This document shows positions 52,648 through 64,000 of a stretch of 64,000 nt of DNA, piece after piece. The position numbers and the translations under genes were made by a program. This DNA is from Lojkania enalia. Taxonomy: Eukaryota; Ascomycota; Dothideomycetes; Pleosporales. Where the stretch lies: the NCBI GenBank assembly GCA_010094045.1, contig ML986599.1:118787-182786 (forward strand). Direction: 5' to 3'. Each line of letters starts with the position of its first letter. Position 1 is the first letter of the stretch. The notes beneath the pieces were generated by a model. The model searched no databases. It was not told the DNA's origin and was given only the letters and a program-made list of their open reading frames with translations.

Positions 52648-54803
52648 CGTGAAGGGGTTCGGGAAAATGGAACGTAAGTTGTGGTAAATGGAAGATTGCT
52701 GAGGACGGAGTCTGTGCAACTAACAATTCATAAAGTCGTAATCTCGTAAAATTCCCGTAGGAGAGGTTGTCGAAACCCTAGAAGCTACACGAGAGTGTCA
52801 TGGAAAGCGAAGCCATAATGCACAGAAGCACAGGGGAAGGAACGTGTGCTTGTAGGCAAATAAGATGTTTTCCATTGACGTATGTACAGGCTTGGTGACA
52901 AGTTTTTGCGTCTAATGCTGACCGTGTTTCCCCACCCCGCGCGCTGCTATAGGTAGACATGCCAAGATCCAATCCTTTCCCTGGCCGTTGGAGTCGTACT
53001 GCCACTCATCGTAGAATTGTCAAGCAATGACGTCGCCGAGCCGGGTTCGCGTGAGCTCGCGCCACAACCAAAGCGCAAGGGCCAGTTCCAGCGCGTAGCA
53101 GTAATTTTCTGTGCTATTTACAGGGTTCCCTGTCAACAACACTCCAATTATGTTCCAGCGCCTTGTTTCATCGAGATTCGGCGTTATACTATGCGATCCT
53201 AGACAAAGAAATACACTAGAAATCCGAGGGGGAAGACAGTCAATCTGTCCAGAATTTTGCATACCTTTCCGATTATTATGGCATCGGCCTGCCTAAGAAG
53301 CCGTGAAGGCCATATAATCACTGCACTGAATTATAAGCAACTCACAAACATCGTATGTGAATATATTCTAAACTAGGATTCCCTAATCAAAGTGTGCAGG
53401 TAACCAGGCCGCCCTACACACTTTCAACACCGGATTTCTTACAAATTGTCGAACAAACTTACCCTGTTGAGAATCTAGTTTGAAACTCACGATGAAATGG
53501 AATGTGGCGGCGTACCTGTGGTTCTTCTAGGGGTGCCACTTGATGGATGTATGAATTGTTCACCGCATATTGTTCACCTCAAAAAGCTCTCTCTTGTCAT
53601 CGATCCCATCAAAAACAATTCACTGTTCATAATTCTTCCAAACATATAGAGACGAATATAAATTGCTTTAGGTTCATCTTCCAGGCTCATCGTTAGTAGT
53701 CGTTAGTGATCCATCTCAATCCACAAACCCACAAACCCGGAGTATTTGCGATTTCTGAAGCTTAGGGGCTGACTACACGATGGGGAACTCAGTCACATAC
53801 GCTTGTACATCCAAAGACCCAATTCTTAAGCAGCTAAACTTTCTCGTGTTGTTCCACAGGACCCACCGCCCTTGTCAAAAGCTGCGCCCTTCAGCCTCGC
53901 CAACCTGACATTATCCTATGCACCATCGACTCATTCTGTCATCCAGACCGAGCACCCAAGCAGCGCCGCTACATCGCAAACCTCAAAAGTTTCCTGCAAA
54001 ATCTATGAATCATAGCCTCAGGCTCAACAATTTTTCAGCATCTCCGAGCCGCTCGATGAACATGTAGATAGCTTCGGCGTTGACGCTCTCGGCAGCCCAG
54101 CCTTTTGCCGAACACCGGTCTTTGCTGCTGAACTACCGGCTTTCACAACACCTTTGTAGCCTTCGTAATTCCGAAGCCGCTCGGTATTTCTCAACGGGCT
54201 ATCACGCGATTTGGCGTTCTGGATGCGGTATCTCCACATGTAGGTACATGTATGGTTTGACGCGAATGGAGCCTCGGGACTCGTATTTCGTATCTTATTG
54301 AAGGGGCACTATGATACGTGAGGTTAGCGCGGTGGACGCTGGTATGAGTCGATGCGATATAGGGCTGGACAGATGCTTGGTCATATTTTTCTGACTGAGC
54401 CCTACCAGATTGAGCGAACGACATGGGAGTGGAGCGGGTGAGTGTGAGTGGGCGGGGATCGGTGTGGTAGTAAGAGTCATTCCGGTGGGCTCCCGTTCGG
54501 GGCCGGGTGAGTTGGTTGGTCGGACTTATTTGTTGGTGCAAAGCTATGATGTGCGTAAGTTCAGGCTGCCTTCGGCGTTGGTAAGAGGGGCAGGTGTGTA
54601 TATATAAGAGGGCGTGGGGCTAAAGCAAGTAGGCAGACGTTAAACTAGAATATCCATATATTCCGTTCTACCATCAAGCGAAGTGGAAGATATTTACTCC
54701 TTCTATCAGACGTTTTAATACGTAGATTTTGTTGCTATATTCTATCCTGTTGATTGACTGTCTGTCAAGTTTTCAAGGCTCGAAATTCATATTCATATCC
54801 ATA
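52648..54803. other. 2.2 kb intergenic region, no gene supported
   Basis: Between the start of the Mug190-like gene (minus) and the 90-residue gene (plus). Becomes AT-rich around 53300-53750. Small frames near 54024-54600 on both strands have no features. It must contain both promoters. Confidence 0.5.
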
Positions 54804-55130
54804 ATGTCATCCAACAATACTTCCGCTACATCCTCGACAAACACGCCTCGACCATCCACATCTACTGAGACAATCCTCGCACCGCCTGCCTACACCCCTT
54901 CAGATAGTCTCTACGATACGAAGTCAAACTCCTCCAAGAAATCCCTCTTACAAGCCTTCACACATAGGAAGTGTATGTAGTGAGCCCATCGCCTAGTCCC
55001 GTTAATTCATGCTAACAGCAATGTAGCATCAGAAAGTTCATCAAGTGAGCAGAAGGCGAGGACTGCTAAGGAGCAGGGGGACAAGGAACCATATTATGCC
55101 GCGGCTACCTTCTATTTCATAAACAAGTAG
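54804..55130 (+). CDS. Small Ser/Thr-rich protein with PPxY motif
   Basis: Exons 54804-54972 and 55027-55130, 54-base intron (GTATGT donor, GCTAAC branch, ATGTAG acceptor), 90 residues. The N-terminus is a Ser/Thr/Asn tract (MSSNNTSATSSTNTPRPS). Residues 33-37 read PPAYT, a PPxY motif of the kind bound by WW domains of Nedd4/Rsp5 ubiquitin ligases. After the junction comes a charged segment (SSSSEQKARTAKEQGDKEP) and the end YYAAATFYFINK. No known family. Correct phase across a well-formed intron argues for a real gene. Role unknown. Confidence 0.55.
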
Positions 55131-55472
55131 ATGCACCGAGAGACGAACGTGCAATGGACGCTTGCAAGGGAGAGTGGCTTGGACGGGTGTAGGGTACCGT
55201 GGAATGAGAAATTGGCGGCATAACTAGACACAGGATGAGAAACATGGAATTGAAAGGGCGGTCACAACTTGCGGAAGCGCTATACTCGGAAGGAAGACTA
55301 TGGTTGGCGAACTCGTATACACAATAGCTTTATGGCCGTCGAGCGCGGAGAAGTCTGTTTTAATTCCTGGAGTTTGGGATTATACTGGAAAAACAATGTG
55401 AGGGCATTGCGCAAGCACTTGCCAATCGTAGTAGTTGATCGTATAATGATTATTCATTTCCGAATCGAGATT
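55131..55472. other. Convergent spacer
   Basis: About 340 bases between the 3' ends of the 90-residue gene (plus) and the Zn2Cys6 factor (minus). A plus-strand frame at 55269-55535 has no features. Confidence 0.45.
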
Positions 55473-57981
55473 TCATTTTGGTATCAAAACTTGTATCCCA
55501 TCAACATTAAAAAAGATACTATAACAGGTCAGTAGATAATCTTGGACTCGAACCGCGGGTATAATCATGGGAGATATATTAAAATTGGTACTGACAGTAT
55601 TGCTCCAATTGGCGTTGTCCAGCCAGTTAAGGAAGTCTTCGCTCTCTGTCGGTATAGGCTCCATGCCATCGATCAAAGGCATATCAAAGAAGCCACTAGT
55701 CACGCCTGGTAGTCCATTCCCACTTCCATCAGCCTGGCTCTCATTTGCCGCTGGTGGCTGGTAGTTTAGAACTTCGTCTAGTATGAGCGTGAGCATTTTG
55801 TTGAGCTCACTACAGAGTTTGTGATTTCCATCCCCTGGCAGTATCACCCAGTCTACGCAAGATATCAGAACCGATAGGTTCCGAATCACGTCTGCTCTCG
55901 AGACAGTACTCGGCAGCGGCACGTTCTCAAGTGTACATTTCCTCAGTTCTAGAGCAAGTACGCCTGCACTCGGGAGGCAGTAAAACAGTATGATTGTTGG
56001 GAAATGGCGTTGTATGGTGTATAGCTGATTCCGTAGTTTATTAAAAACCAGCACCGTTGAGAGGAGCTTCATCGATATTTCTAGTAAAGCAGGGACAGCC
56101 AACTGCGTCTGTCGTCGCAGAATACGCTGCATCTGAAATTCCATGTGAAGGTATTCGAGGTAGGCTGATATCATTCGTAGAGCAATACCAGGCTCCAAGT
56201 CATTCCAGGCTGATTCTTCGTCGTAAAGTTCGTATCGCATTTGCGAGGGCACGCTTTCCCAGTACTGCCGACATTCAGTGGATATAGTTCTAAGTTAACG
56301 AAATTAGTAATGATTTGAGGGAAACATATAGCCTTCAAAGACATCTTACAATAATTTCTCAGCCACGTCTCCATCCCTTCTTCCTGCAAGGGAATGCTCC
56401 AAGATGCGTTCTTTGAACATTGCGAGCTGGAACCGGAGTCTTATCCATGACGAAGCCCAAATTTTGCCTTCTGCATTCCATCCTTCGTTGTCTAGTCTTG
56501 ATATTGTCTCATTTAATACTTTTGGATCAGACGTGGCGAGAATGGTATCGTCTATATCTAAAGGCATTGGCCGATCGCTGTATCGTAAGGCCATCATAGG
56601 TGGGCGTCCGAAGAATGTTGCAAGCATTTTGTCGCTTCTATATGCTGCTGCATATATACGCCTACGCGCTTCCCGAAGGAAGAATGGTTCGTCGAAGCCT
56701 TCTTCGCAGTGGATGCCCTCAGCATATAAAGCAGATATCGTATCGCTCATCCGACGCCAAACACCATGGTCTACATGTGTCAGTAAGTTCTCCATATCAA
56801 TAACCTGGGGTACAATACAGTTGTCGCCATAGAAATTGCTGTTTACAAGCATGTTCTGATATATGAGCCACACCATGATATCGTTTACTGCTCCATGTAC
56901 CTGGCACACACTGATACAATCATTGCTTGCATGAAGCATGTCTTCCACAAACTCGTCCTTGTTTATCCTCGTCCCATCTTCAAGTGTGAAAATCGGATCA
57001 TCGGGAGATGTAAATTGCGCATGAGATCCTGCGACGACCAGTATCAGTCCTAGTATCTCCCATCGAAGATTCTCGCCTGTGAACAACGTATGGAACTCAG
57101 AGGCGAGTAGTGTCCCGGGAACCTTGAGAGGACGCGTGGTATTCCTTGTTATCTCAGCATATGCAGCAATGGACTCATGCCCCGTACCGGGGAGTTGTTC
57201 TAGGTCTCTTCGAAGCTGCGGTAGCGCTGACATCAATAGGGGTCCTACTAGAGCGGAGGCCTTGTTGATTTCGAAGTACTCCTCCGTGATTTTCTCAAAC
57301 AACGAGAACGGCCGGAGTTTCGAAACTATGAACTGAGCTATATCGACCTGGCAATGGCGGCTTGCAGATGTCCTAGTAGTAAGGACAGGCGTTGGCCTCC
57401 TCCCTTCCATGGGACATTCATGTACCGAGTCTGGGAGTGGGTGTTCCTCGGCGAATACAGAGGCATAGCTCGTTGACCCAAGATAAAAACCTCGGCCCGT
57501 CTCTTGCGGTATCCTGATACTAATAGCTGATTCCGGAGGTGTCGGCCACGGATTGCCCCTGTGGGGGCACACGTCGGGTCGGCTCTCCCCAGTCCGAAGA
57601 GCCGTTGGGCTCTTGTAGAGAGGTGTCAAGATCTCGTGATCCCGCGTTGTACGCGTCTCGGAGTGCTTTGGCTTTACCATACGCCGACGAGCCTCGCCTG
57701 GCTGTTTACGGGGCGTGCCAGCCGGCTTGGTCATTGGTGCGGGATGATAGTAGCACTATACAAAAGCATCAATATCGAGCACTTTTCACACATTCGATCA
57801 GCGGTTCTAACTTGTTCTGAGATACCACGCGCCCGACACTTCTCACATTTTGGGGTTGCGTGGTCACAACGAATCTTCGATATTCTGCACGGCTCGCATG
57901 ACCTATAGATGTTCGGGTAAGCATTGGTTCTGAAAACTCTCAGGTTGCCACAAACCTGAGTTTCCCATTCCTGCGGAGCAT
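55473..57981 (-). CDS. Zn2Cys6 transcription factor with fungal-specific middle homology domain
   Basis: Exons 57956-57981 (26 bases), 57812-57902, 56350-57755 and 55473-56289 total 2340 bases and 779 residues; introns 53, 56 and 60 bases. It begins MLRRNGKLRSCEPCRISKIR; the cluster is C11-x2-C14-x6-C21-x6-C28-x2-C31-x8-C40, split by intron 2 just before C40 (CYYHPAPMTK). The fungal transcription-factor middle region is visible in HTLFTGENLRWEILGLILV, REARRRIYAAAYRSDKMLAT and FFGRPPMMALRYSDRPMPLD. It should bind DNA as a dimer through CGG half-sites and regulate metabolism genes; the targets are unknown. The very end (55473-55540) might be an unrecognised intron, since GTTCGAG...CTGAC...TATAG occurs there. 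Confidence 0.87.
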
Positions 57982-59739
57982 GCTGCCCGTTTACGCGAGA
58001 CTCTTCTGATGGTGTGAGAGCGATGAAATCGTTCCCATTGCATCCACGACAATGTTGATATGGCCGGAATGCTCATCATGACTGGGCCAATCTACTCCGC
58101 TGTGCGAGCATATCGAACTCCGGGGAGCTTAACTAATGAGAGACGCATTGCGATGATTCGCTGAGGAGAATAATGCTTTCCTAAAGCTGTTTGGGTTCGG
58201 AGTGTTCGGAATAATTTATGTAAGCGCTACTAACAGGTGGACGCTAAGCAACCCGACTGTTCATCCCTAGTCAACGACCTCACCGAAATGCATTGAGACT
58301 TTGACCTTTCGTACCCTTTTGATGCCGCCTCGCAACCATCTGAAGTGCTAACGCGGCAGAACAAGGGATATGAAACGAAAAGAATCACGAGGCGTCGGCG
58401 TTTGGAGTTTGGCGTTTGGCTCTCAGCAAGGCAGAATCGAGAAAGTTGCGGTCAGTAAGCTGGGCTTCTGGAGGCGTGCAGCCGGTTTTTTCTCAGCAAG
58501 CGGAGCCGTGTCCAGATTCCCATATCCACTATCGCGCAACGGCACTGCCAGCCAGAAGCTTCAGGGCCCTCCATTCCACCGCCACAAAATATGGCTGAAA
58601 CTCGCGCTGTGGCTCCTCTAGTCAAAGCAGACTTCGCACGGGGCGATTATTGAATCCGACTCTGCTCCTGTCTTCCCTCGAAATCTGAAGTTTCCCTGAC
58701 CGGCGAGGACGGTTAATCTCAAGCTATGTGCTGGCATTTCATCATCTGCCACATTCTGCACGTCTTGCATCTATCCACTGCGGGCTGCTAAACGTAGCTC
58801 GAATAGGAGCGTACTTCCCATTTTTTCATAGACATCCTCTGCAAAAACGATTGGCTTGGTGCCCATTGTGAGGATGCTATGGGCTATGGGCTATGGGCAG
58901 CATTACTTTTCGCGACGTTTCCTTCAAACCGGTCAATGTCAATGTAGTAGAGCCGCACTAGCAGTCAATTCCCGCAAGTCCCATCGTCTGTTTGGTCGCC
59001 ATGCATCTGGCGATTCGCTTCGGGGAAGCACCACTTTTGATGCGCTCTTTGCCGAGCGAGGCGCAGCCAGTGCATAGTTGCGAGGATCGTGCGACCCGTC
59101 GGGCCTGAGGCATCAAGAATCGTCCACTTCAGTATGGTGGAAGTGAAAGATACTCTCAGGCAAGGCATCAAACAGAAGGAGTTCCTCGGATTGCAACAGT
59201 TAGATTTCCTGTCTCCACTTGCACAGGCTCTTTTGCGTTTAAAAGGTCGAGCAATCGCTGCGTTCTGTGTGCTTCGTATTCTGTGTGACCCGGATACTGT
59301 GCAGCTGGCGCCGCAAGGATGTAGCTATTGGTTAGTCTGGTTGCAGCAAGTGCTTGGCTCCCTTGACCGGTCAGTCGCTGCGGGGTGAGATTTTTGTATT
59401 GCAAGCCAGAGGACGTGGAACGAGCAGCTCATCTGCTCTAGCTTGCCATCCCTCAGCCACCAGGCACTGAGTTCTTGTTCATCTTTCTTTCCCGCTCTCG
59501 ACTCGATTTGTTTGTCGTCCTTCAACTCTGGCCGGACCAGCCGTCGCAGGTCTCCAGGACGTCCCTTTGCGCCCGTTCCACGCGACGCCAATTTTTTTAT
59601 CTTTCTATCGGGTTGGAACACCAATTCTTGGATTGGGCGCTGGCGTATCCTCCGCAGGGCATCTCACAAGGCGACTGATGCTGAGCCCGTGAGATTTGTT
59701 TGATGACCTAGGCTGCCCTCCTACCCCCCTTCGCATACT
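57982..59739. promoter_or_regulatory. 1.8 kb divergent intergenic region
   Basis: Between two divergent zinc-cluster regulator genes (minus strand start 57981, plus strand start 59740). Short frames on both strands have no features. It must hold both promoters; pyrimidine-rich runs occur before 59740. Confidence 0.5.
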
Positions 59740-62574
59740 ATGGCGACCTGGAATAACTTCTATTATCCTGACCAACCTCAGGCGCCTCTATGGCCGGATA
59801 CTATCGCATATCAGTATGATCGCCAACAATCAAAAACGCCTGTCAGTCATGATGGATATTCGCCAGTGCCATCGGGCCCGCTGCGCACTCCACCTCATAG
59901 CCGATACCCATCGCAACCTCCAGCGCAAGGCCCTGATCAGATGATTTCCGATGGCACTGGTAGCAGCGGCTCCAACTCCCCTACTTCTGCTATAACTTCT
60001 GACAACGACTTATTTGAAGAGATGATACTCGACGAATCTGATCCCATGCAGACTCTCTTCCAAAACCGAAGCGCGCTGGCTCTGGCGGGCCAAACTTCAC
60101 ATGGTGTGATGGAGCCTTTCCTCTCCGATCAAGGTCTGCTTCCATGATTCTGTTCGTTCATCAATGCTAACCTCGTCCAGCCATTGACCAAGCGCTTCAA
60201 GACACTCTTGCTGCCCAGGATGTTATCCATCGGCAAGTCAATTCGCAATACAACTCACAACAACAGCAACAGGGTGTGTTTTCATCCCAATTATTCACAC
60301 AGGGTTACAGTCAAAGCTACACCAACCAGCCGTTTGATCAAGAGCCATGGAACCCTGCAGCTCCATTGCGAGGTCCTGAGGTGCCCCGATCGAGCGTTGG
60401 CATGTTCGATATGGGTACTGACCCCTTCGATTATACACCCAATGTAAACGATTGGGCGATGAATCAGATGGACCCTGGCTATATGTATTCTCCGTTCTCA
60501 GCTTCTGCACCTCCCTCAGATAACCGGTTCTTCCTAGCGACCCAAAACCTGGGCCCGGCAGATATCGTGGTAGACCCTAGCCCTACAGAGACTAGATCTA
60601 GCTATAGTCCTCTGGATGTGACATTGACCGAGGCATCCCCCTCTCCCGACTCTCAGAAGTTTGTCAACTTCAACCAATCGTCGCCATTCTTTAACAATTA
60701 TATTCCGGACACCCAGCTCTCCCCGTCACCGGGGACTTCGGTTATTGGCATCCCTTCAAATTCCCCATATCAGACCGCCGTGAGCCCTCAGATTTCGGCA
60801 CCGAGCCCGATGTCTGATCGCTTGCTCTATCAACTTTCAGAGCCTGACATGATACTCGACGCTCCCGATGACAACCTCGATCTTCCATCGCTCCATCCAC
60901 AGTCACCAGTGCAATTGGACTTGGTTATGAAAAGGCCACGTTCGAAAGCTTCTTCCCGGACAGTGTCTCAAGCTTCTACTAGGACGCTTGCACCGCCAAT
61001 TTCCGAACCTGACTCAGAACCCGAGACATCTCAACCTGTGCCAACAAGAGGAACCAATGGCCGAAGCGGTGGCCGACAACTTGGAACGCATTTGAATGCC
61101 GAGGTTGCCAGAGCAGCACATGACATGCGCAAGATTGTCGCATGCTGGCATTGCGTGCTGCAGCGAGACAGAGTAAGATTTTGGACACTCACCCTCTCCC
61201 TGAGGACATTTGGATTGACATTTTTTTTCTTGTAGTGCGGTCCTGGTGAGATTTGTGAACGATGCCATAAGCGTTCTCTCCGCCCGAACGCCGATTGTGG
61301 TCTAGGATGTTCCCGCATGAAACTTATGGAGTTGGCGCCGCACTTCCTTCCTACGCTCTTGACCCAGAATCATGAGAATGCCTATCTCATGCAGTTTGCC
61401 GAACGGCACATCCATGGTTGGATGAAGCAGGAGATCATTGTCATGATGACTTGCGGTCAAGACAAGATGCCAAGGTTCCCAGTAAGGGTATATGAATTCC
61501 AGCCCAAGGATGACGAACTCCTCGTCCAGATACAATACGAGGACGATCCTAGGACAAACAAAAGGATGGCGAATAGATATTACAGTCCAGCCCTCGGTAT
61601 GCAACAGATCAATGCCAACGATGAGAAGAAGTACGACAAGTACATTAACGATATCGTCGATGGTCATCTCGACAATTTCGCAAAGCTCTGCTGGCACGAG
61701 GATGACAACGACTTCCAGCAGAATCTCTTCAAGCTCATGATCCAGCTCAAGCCCACGGGAGATGACGAGGTAGACCTCTCCCCTAATTGTCTCTTCATGC
61801 ATACCTTCTAACATTACCAGGTCAAACTCCTCAGGGAAGTCTTTCGTCTGGTTGTGTGCACGTATATCATGTCACACGTAATCTCCATCGCGCAGGAGAC
61901 CAAATCTGACGCCCTCTCCCAAATGCACCAATACATGAACCTGGACTACTCCCCCCGCTTCACATCTTCCCGCCTGACCAACCGCCAACTAAAATTCTTC
62001 TTCAACCGCATCCAAAAGACCATCGAGACCGCTATCCTTAACCGACTCCAGCAAATCTTCAAATCTAGCAAGGGCTGCGACAAATGGCTCGCAGCCTTCA
62101 TCGCTGTCATAGGCCTCTGCATGGCACACGAGGATCAGCAGAAGACGTTGCATCTCGTCATGTGGACCAAGGCTAAGACCGAGCATCTTGACTACAGGGA
62201 TCTACAGAGCTCTGCGAATATCGCGTGTCAGGATATCGATGAGAAGACGAATTTCATTAGTCAAATCTTTAGGTGGAAGTACAATCGGCGATGCAATCCG
62301 TTAAAGGATGCGGAGCAAGACTGGGAAGGCGAAGCTGGGTTTGGCAATGCGAATAGCGTTACGTTTGTTAGGCAGGTTGCGCAGCTGGTCAAGGATAATG
62401 GTAAGTCGTTACAAAACGTTCACCGGGGAGTATGCAACAGGGAATCGCTAACGGACACCTACAGTCGATTTTCTGCAAAACCGACAAAATGTCAGCATAT
62501 CCTACAATAACCAGACCAAGTACACATCCCGGCTCGTGAGCCGCTTCCTCAACTCATTCTGGTTGCCGTCATGA
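59740..62574 (+). CDS. Zinc-cluster-type regulator with internal Cys6 motif
   Basis: Exons 59740-60133, 60181-61172, 61236-61769, 61821-62400 and 62465-62574 total 2610 bases and 869 residues; introns 47-64 bases, intron 1 with a GTCTGC donor and TGCTAAC branch. Residues 1-440 are Pro/Ser/Gln-rich and disordered with an acidic patch (DLFEEMILDESDPMQTLF). The cysteine cluster sits mid-protein: C453-x2-C456-x6-C463-x5-C-x2-C-x10-C, split by intron 2 after R462. The C-terminal 400 residues look helical and conserved (AERHIHGWMKQEIIVMMTCG, FKLMIQLKPTG, AAFIAVIGLCMAHEDQQKTL). The arrangement resembles a group of uncharacterised mould Zn2Cys6 proteins. DNA binding inferred from the cluster. It ends FLNSFWLPS. 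Confidence 0.82.
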
Positions 62575-63864
62575 CATTGTCGTCTTCGACAGCCTTAGGC
62601 GGCATTGTCCTACAACTTCTCCATTGCCGCACTCTGGCTCTTCTTGACCGCTTTTCGGAAACATAGATGGCATCGTGTCTACGCCTCGCGCTTTAGACAC
62701 ATCTCAACGCACTCCATTCCATCATCCAACGGCCCTCAGACTGTTGCTATGGTGGCCGTCTCGCACCACTTATTCTTATCTTCTCCTATGTTCTTTCTAC
62801 GCCATTACACAACTTCCCGCCTTATCCTCGAGTCCCTTTCTCCATGTATCCCTAAAGGTCGATTCGGATCCGCTCTCTACAATTCCTTATTATCTTTTTC
62901 TTCTGCTTACTACCCTGCCTTCCCCTTCCCCCGATGCATAGTCATATGCAAAACTTTTTATCTCATTCCAAATCTATCCATACGTACGATACAAGTATCA
63001 CGTTCCCCGCCTATTCCTTTCCTTTTATCCACCTTGATCAACCCCACAGCGCCCAAACAAATGCCATAAAACAAGCATATAAAAATGCGGGAATATTGGT
63101 GTTGGGAATAAATAGGAGTGTACGGGCAGGTATATGTATTGGATACGTTGGATCTTTATTTATCTATCTTGCTTTTTTACGAGATTATGATTCAAGATGC
63201 ACGGATCAGCATACTAGAATGATAGCATTCTATATGACGACGGAGGAATTTTTTTTTTTTTTTAGACTATATACCTTCCACCTTCTCTCCTTAGCTCGGG
63301 CCTGCTGTTCATGGTGGTTATTATTTGTAACTGGCGGAAAAGGAGGGCTTTTGTTTGGTAGATAGCGTCGAATGACATTTCTTTTCCACGTTCCAACAAT
63401 GTCTTCCATATATTGAGGAACTATTGGATTGAGCGAGATATCTGCTCCCTTCGGCAATCTGATTGTATGACGCAAGAGAGGATATGCACTTTGGCCTCGT
63501 CTGTAAGCGCCTTGTGCTTCCTTGCTCCGTTTGCGTGCTGTTGGCGTATGTATGCCACAGACACTAAACACACCGGAATTCTTGGCCATTTACTGAGCGG
63601 CCCATGCGCCTCATCCTTTACCATTAAGTGTCTTGCGAAACTAACCGGTCAAGCTCGAGGACAGAGGCTACCCTACGCAGTGCCAGGAGTCGGAGGATCA
63701 GGGAATTGACATCTGAGTCCTTAGTCCAGGATCGGGGACGCCGTTGCGTGATTCTGCACCCATTTTCCATGCGGCTATTCAGTGTGGTGGGTGGTACGGG
63801 CTCGTTTCTTTCTCCAGTGGTGGGTGACGTGACTGCCGGCACCCAGCCATCGGAATACACATCC
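62575..63864. other. 1.3 kb convergent intergenic region
   Basis: Between the 3' ends of the zinc-cluster gene (plus) and the DPH4-like gene (minus). Pyrimidine-rich from 62750 to 63050 and with a T12 run at 63249-63262. Frames at 62605-63365 are low-complexity and not called. It should hold both 3' UTRs. Confidence 0.5.
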
Positions 63865-63999
63865 TCATCCCCCATCCTCGACATCGAATCCCACGCGCAC
63901 CCACAAACTACAACCCTCACAGCCAACCAAGACCTCCATCTCGCCCCTTGCGACCGCATTCTCTAATTCGCGCTCCGAGATGCGGTACCCGAGTTCGTG
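63865..63999 (-). CDS. DPH4-like CSL zinc finger protein, C-terminal end (runs off window)
   Basis: On the minus strand a frame open from the window edge ends at TGA 63865-63867. Its 44 residues read HELGYRISERELENAV, then MEVLVGCEGCSLWVRVGFDV. The GCxxCSLxxRV ending and the preceding ISxxELE-type helix are those of the CSL (DPH-type) zinc finger in DPH4, the J-domain co-chaperone that with DPH3 serves the first step of diphthamide synthesis on elongation factor 2. The J domain and first cysteine pair would lie beyond position 64000. DPH3 also has a CSL finger, but the acidic linker and VGCEGC form fit DPH4 better. Confidence 0.65.
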   Translation of the reverse strand, partial: HELGYRISERELENAVARGEMEVLVGCEGCSLWVRVGFDVEDGG

Positions 64000-64000
64000 G

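Noticed and set aside
63624..63959. 111-codon minus-strand frame with ATG at 63959
   Set aside because: It overlaps the DPH4-like terminal exon in another frame; the CSL finger frame is the real one.

Overview
The window is nuclear DNA of a filamentous ascomycete (Pezizomycotina). Most genes carry short spliceosomal introns (46-150 nt) with fungal donor, branch (CTAAC or CTGAC type) and acceptor signals, and the proteins are those of mould genomes: an Msn2/Seb1-type C2H2 factor, Zn2Cys6 regulators, Mdm31, Mug190 and Sfk1. The cluster of 'double zinc ribbon' genes at the left edge suggests a leotiomycete (Helotiales-like) source; this is an inference from family distribution. Coding boundaries were worked out by hand by joining reading frames across splice sites, and every multi-exon model given closes to a multiple of three.

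Layout. 1-6.6 kb is an AT-rich accessory block: four double-zinc-ribbon genes (one cut by the window edge), a small two-exon gene, a decayed F-box gene and another decayed coding fragment. 6.9-18.8 kb is gene-dense core: a peroxisomal 4-coumarate-CoA-ligase-like enzyme divergent from an acyl-CoA thioesterase, PNO1 (ribosome biogenesis) divergent from MDM31 (mitochondrial inner membrane), SPP2 (splicing) and DPH6 (diphthamide). At 20.4-22.3 kb lies the stress-response C2H2 factor, followed by about 6.6 kb without a supportable gene. 28.9-34.5 kb holds a PITH protein whose thioredoxin domain lacks the active-site cysteines, a UBX/TUG protein and ribosomal protein eL36. 34.5-37.5 kb is AT-rich with an ankyrin-repeat pseudogene. 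37.9-52.6 kb holds Sfk1-like, a large probably N-myristoylated disordered protein, ornithine decarboxylase, an F-box-like protein and the Mug190-like SMP/C2 lipid-transfer protein. 54.8-62.6 kb holds a 90-residue protein and two zinc-cluster regulators. At the right edge is the last exon of a DPH4-like protein, cut by the window.

Functional links. The CoA ligase and thioesterase share one intergenic region and both end in peroxisome-type tripeptides. PNO1, SPP2, eL36, DPH6 and DPH4 are all translation or RNA housekeeping genes but show no operon-like arrangement. No bacterial-type defence or mobile system, CRISPR array, rRNA or convincing tRNA was seen. The most unusual items are the zinc-ribbon cluster with its decayed neighbours, the cysteine-less thioredoxin-PITH protein, three GC-AG introns, a 9-nt microexon in the eL36 gene, an upstream ORF whose stop overlaps the UBX start codon, and a long AUG-free leader on the ornithine decarboxylase gene.
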